This document shows, in pieces, positions 60,548 through 64,000 of a stretch of 64,000 bases of DNA. Below the pieces are notes generated by a model. It was not told the origin of the DNA. It did no database searches and saw nothing but the letters and a program-made list of their open reading frames with translations. Positions within the stretch are counted from its first letter, which is position 1; each line of letters starts with the position of its first letter. Made by a program: the position numbers and the translations under genes. This DNA is from Heterotrichella gracilis (taxonomy: Eukaryota > Sar > Xanthophyceae > Tribonematales > Xanthonemataceae): NCBI GenBank assembly GCA_032358255.1, contig JAULBX010013872.1:1-64000 (forward strand). The letters run 5' to 3'.

Positions 60548-62107
60548 GCGGACATGTGCGCATAACTGGGGCAGGGCAGGCGATGCGCTCCTGGTGCTGA
60601 CCATCCGCCCTGCCCAGGACTACATGCTGGTTTTCGTGTGATGTGAAGCTTTGCAGGGGACCCATATGCCTTTGCACAGTACTTCCACCCAGTTCTGCTA
60701 TATTTAATTGATGAGCAGGAGCAATACCCTGATGCCCCCACGTATTATACTGCGTTTGATGCATCAGGAGGGCATGGCCGTAGTATGCATCTGCGTGCCA
60801 GCTCAAATAATTTCAGCCTACAGCACTGTTTGAAAGCAGCATTTTGAACTTAGGGTCATGTGTGCAGTTAGTGCGGAGGCAGAGTGCCTGTCACAATTGA
60901 TGCTTGTGTGGTTTATGGTGCTAGGGCAGCTTTTTTTCCAATTGATCGACACTCTATAGTTGGCACTGTGCTGGGCATGATTGTTTCCTGTCACCCTCCA
61001 AATGTATTCCCAAGGGCAGCAACAGTTGAATCTTTGTTAAGAAGGCGCCAGTAAGGAATTCCATTTTAGCAGCAGCTGCCTGGTGTTGGAACAGAATGGC
61101 AGATCTGCAATTTCATGAAAATTATTACTATTGCAAAGTTTCATAAGCTTTGAAATACTCACTTAGGCCTTTGGAGTACTGTGGAGACACGGCTAGCCCT
61201 AAGGGCTCAATGACGATGACAGCTGACCTACTAGGATGACATGCCATGGTCATGATGACCTACTAGCTAGTAGCTTTGCTGTTCGACAGTGGCACTTTTT
61301 TGCCTAGCATTGTGAGAGCCTCTGAGCTGACATCTATCGCTATACTGAGTATGGTCAACTTTGAATGGACATATTATGGGTATGAATAATCACGACTCTG
61401 CAGAAGCTGGTGACTGTTCCCCGGGATGGGCCATGGGCTTGCCAGGCCAGGTAATGAGTGGGACACCGGTACTGACTTCACCGTGGCCAATTTGCAATTC
61501 TGAAAACATCATACGATCATCGATACTGGAGTGAGTATGTTTATCCCCGGAGAACTGCGTTTACACCGTTCATGGATCATTTAATATTCTGTTGCGCAAT
61601 TCAATATTGCGCGCGCATCAGTTGCTAGCCTACGGACGTTATTGACTCAACCCTCGTGGTGAAAACGCATCTATGTCCATTGTGCACCATATGGTATAAA
61701 ATTAAGCGCTCCGCTGCCTCCATATACATGGACTGCCTGTGCACATGCCAAGGCAATGTCAACCGTCAACTACATACACTAAATTGTATACACTGTTAAG
61801 GCACCATGGTGCATCACAAATCAGCATGTTATCCAATGTTTCCCCCGGGGCAATAATACGCAAAGTACTGTGATAAATGGGGTGCAACACGAATCAGATT
61901 AGCAAAATTCCCATGGTTTACCCATGAATATGGATTTTAATGGAAATGCCATGCAGCATGTAAAAATCAACTAAAATTGTATGTCCTTCCAATAATCTCT
62001 AAATCCCCCTCGCGCACAACCCCTCTGCTGATGTCTTTCATGCCCATCCACCATTGCGCTACACAGGCCATCACCACATGATCATGCTCACATCAATGTG
62101 AACAGGT
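60548..62107. other. Convergent intergenic region
   Basis: About 1.56 kb between the 3' ends of AMT1 and TSR1. It is more AT-rich than the genes and has no open frame of note. A GATGACCTACTAG-like short repeat occurs near 61220-61270. I see no gene or element here. Confidence 0.55.
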
Positions 62108-64000
62108 TCATGCAGCGAAGGTCATGTCTTGCGGCCACTTGGGGAATGAGCGCTTGTACAGCGCCACACACACCGCATCGCGCTGCGCCACAGGCCCATC
62201 AAAGACAGCCTTCAGCGCCCCATGCGTGCCCAGCGCTTCGCGTATCCGGCCCCGCCGCCCCGACTTGGTCCACAGCTCCAGCGGTCTGAACCAGCGCACG
62301 TCCTCAGGGTTGTGGAACAGCAGGCGCACCACCGCCTTGTTCTTGTGCACGCGCACCGGGTAGCCGGACAGCACAACCTTCTTGAGCACCACACGGTCGG
62401 GGTCGCACGACTGGAGCGTGCCTGCAAGAGGGAGCGAAGGGGATCAGACAGTTGCCAGGTGGTGGCACCACACCTTTGGATCCAAAGCGTGCTGTTGGCA
62501 GATCAAGTCCATTGCACAGTAAAAGGGCTTTGCCAATTGTAATCGCAAGCATGCTAGAGGGAACAGCATGGGATGACCATTGCTACCCACAACCACATTC
62601 AAGCAGGCGCCATGCAGAGCCTGGGGTCTCACCTGTGAAGGCCAGGTGCGGGGTGGCCCCTGGCGTCACCTTGAACGCCATGACTGGCAGGGGGGGGTAC
62701 GATATTGGTGCGTACACCGTTGCCATGGCTGGCCTCCCCGCATGCAGGAACCTCTCCATCTTGTGCTTGCTCACGCGTGGCTCGTCAGTGGAGTAGGTGG
62801 GTTGGGCCAGCCAAGTCCTGCATAGGTGCAGGGCGTTCAATGCGATACTCCTCAGGTGGCGCATGGCGCTGGGTGCAGCGTGTGCAATGGTGGAATGCGT
62901 GTTGCATGGCGGAGGTGACAAGGGCAGGTACACAGGCAATGCAGGGGTAGCAATGGGTGGCCGCGGCTCAGGTGTTATATGTGTATCGGCACAGGCGGTT
63001 GCCCTGGGAATTTGATGGTATATGATATTCATCCCCGCCGCAGCAGCACCCCTTGCCCCTGTGCACCACATCAAGGTATGACACAGCAAGCTTGCACATC
63101 TCTCAAAGCTGGAGGCTTCAAGGGTGCAATCTCTCCCCCATGATTTCCTGTGGTGCCTCACCTTAGGCCTGTGACCAGCAACAGCTCCTCCTTGCTTGCA
63201 ATGGGCTGCTCATACCCCTTGGCCTTGCGCACAGACAGGTTGGCCACGGAGAGCTTGCACTCGTGTGTGAGCAAGCCAGTGGCGACAAGGGGGGGAAGAC
63301 CCTGAAGCAAAGGGGGAGAAGGGGTCAACATGCCAGCTGCACTTCACAGCCAATGCCAGCCTTCTTGCATATCACCACATGACCTATTTTATCAATCGTC
63401 AACTGTGGCCATTCCCTTGACATCAATGTGGTGCTCCAGAACCAGGCAGATGCAGTTGTTCTTGCACACCCAGCTCTCCTAGCCAGGCCTTGTACCACTT
63501 GTAAGAATGTCATTATTCAAAGGCATTACAGCAAACGCCTGTGGCCATGGATGCCCCCGCAAACTAATTGTTCTTATCGATTCCTTGTTCTGAGCCACAA
63601 AACCGCTGTGTCCTGGCACCAAGCTGCCCCAAAAATAACAGTCCCAACAATGCCGAATCAATAATCCCCCACAGGGTCAACCTAATCCCCACTGCGACCC
63701 AAGTATATATCTTATATAATACCCCTAGTATCCACCCCCTCCTCCTAATACCCACCTCCTTGGCTGTGGCCTGCACCCGCACCACCACCGCCTGGCCCCT
63801 GCCAGCCTCCACCCCCTTGACCACCACACACACGTACGTCCCAACAGCCACGCCATAGGGGTCCCCAGGCGCCGCCACCTGGAGAGCCGCCGCCTTGGCA
63901 CTGGGGGGCAAACACAGGGGAGGCGTTAGGCGCTAGGACAGGAGAGCACATCAGCTGCTGGTTGTGCAATTCCTGTGCAGGTGTTTGGCACCATATGTGT
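62108..64000 (-). CDS. TSR1: Pre-rRNA-processing protein TSR1, C-terminal part (runs off the right edge)
   Basis: TSR1 is a GTPase-like, non-hydrolysing relative of BMS1 that rides on late pre-40S ribosomal subunits. Visible exons, in translation order and in phase: about 63756-63902 (AKAAALQVAAPGDPYGVAVG, translation-factor-like beta barrel); about 63163-63302 (GLPPLVATGLLTHECKLSVA, KEELLLVTGLR); about 62631-62819 (TWLAQPTYSTDEPRVSKHKM, ERFLHAGRPAMATVYAPISY); and 62108-62421 (TLQSCDPDRVVLKKVVLSGY, AVVRLLFHNPEDVRWFRPLE, GRIREALGTHGALKAVFDGP, LYKRSFPKW). These match the conserved TSR1 C-terminus, including NPEDVxWFKPVEL, LGTHGxxKxxFDG and LYKRxFPKW. The stop is at 62108. The start and N-terminal G-domain lie outside the window. 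Confidence 0.95.

Overview
The window is the left end of a nuclear chromosome from a photosynthetic eukaryote, most likely a chlorophyte green alga. It opens with an array of AAACCCT repeats, the C-rich strand of the plant-type TTTAGGG telomere, oriented as expected for a left chromosome end. Genes are rich in GT-AG introns, moderately GC-rich and on both strands. Plant or algal traits include an AMT1-type ammonium transporter, the augmin subunit AUG1/HAUS1, a plastid-type UVR-HEAT-TPR protein and a large one-chain eukaryotic FGAM synthase. A trebouxiophyte or related core chlorophyte fits, but the species cannot be named from sequence alone. I saw no retroelement, DNA transposon, CRISPR array, rRNA or convincing tRNA.

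Layout: telomere (1-127) and gene-free subtelomere; FGAM synthase (-, 1646-11135), the first gene from the telomere; an intronless GT64 glycosyltransferase (+, 12177-13202); cytochrome b561 (-, 14043-15365); EAPP-like zinc protein (+, 16878-17776); HAUS1/AUG1 (-, 19277-20804); a second intronless GT64 paralogue (+, 21573-22610); MUS81 endonuclease with an unusual insert (+, 24660-30158); UVR-HEAT-TPR protein (-, 31468-32791); RPAP2/RTR1 (-, 34046-38093); an unrecognised coiled-coil protein (-, 39737 to at least 44162); nucleotide-sugar transporter (+, 45351-47915); class III alcohol dehydrogenase/GSNO reductase (-, 49096-52098) divergent from S-formylglutathione hydrolase (+, 52632-56001); ammonium transporter AMT1 (+, 58185-60547); and the 3' part of TSR1 (-, 62108 to beyond the right edge).

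Most neighbours are functionally unrelated housekeeping genes, as expected of a nuclear genome. The exception is the glutathione-dependent formaldehyde pathway. The two consecutive enzymes lie head to head over about 0.5 kb, and both begin with an extension that looks like an organelle presequence, followed by an internal in-frame ATG that could give a cytosolic form. The other stand-out is MUS81, which carries a UBA-like domain followed by SUMO-interaction-like motifs between its winged helix and its nuclease domain. Exon boundaries were deduced by eye from GT-AG sites, phase and family similarity. Starts were checked to be ATG.
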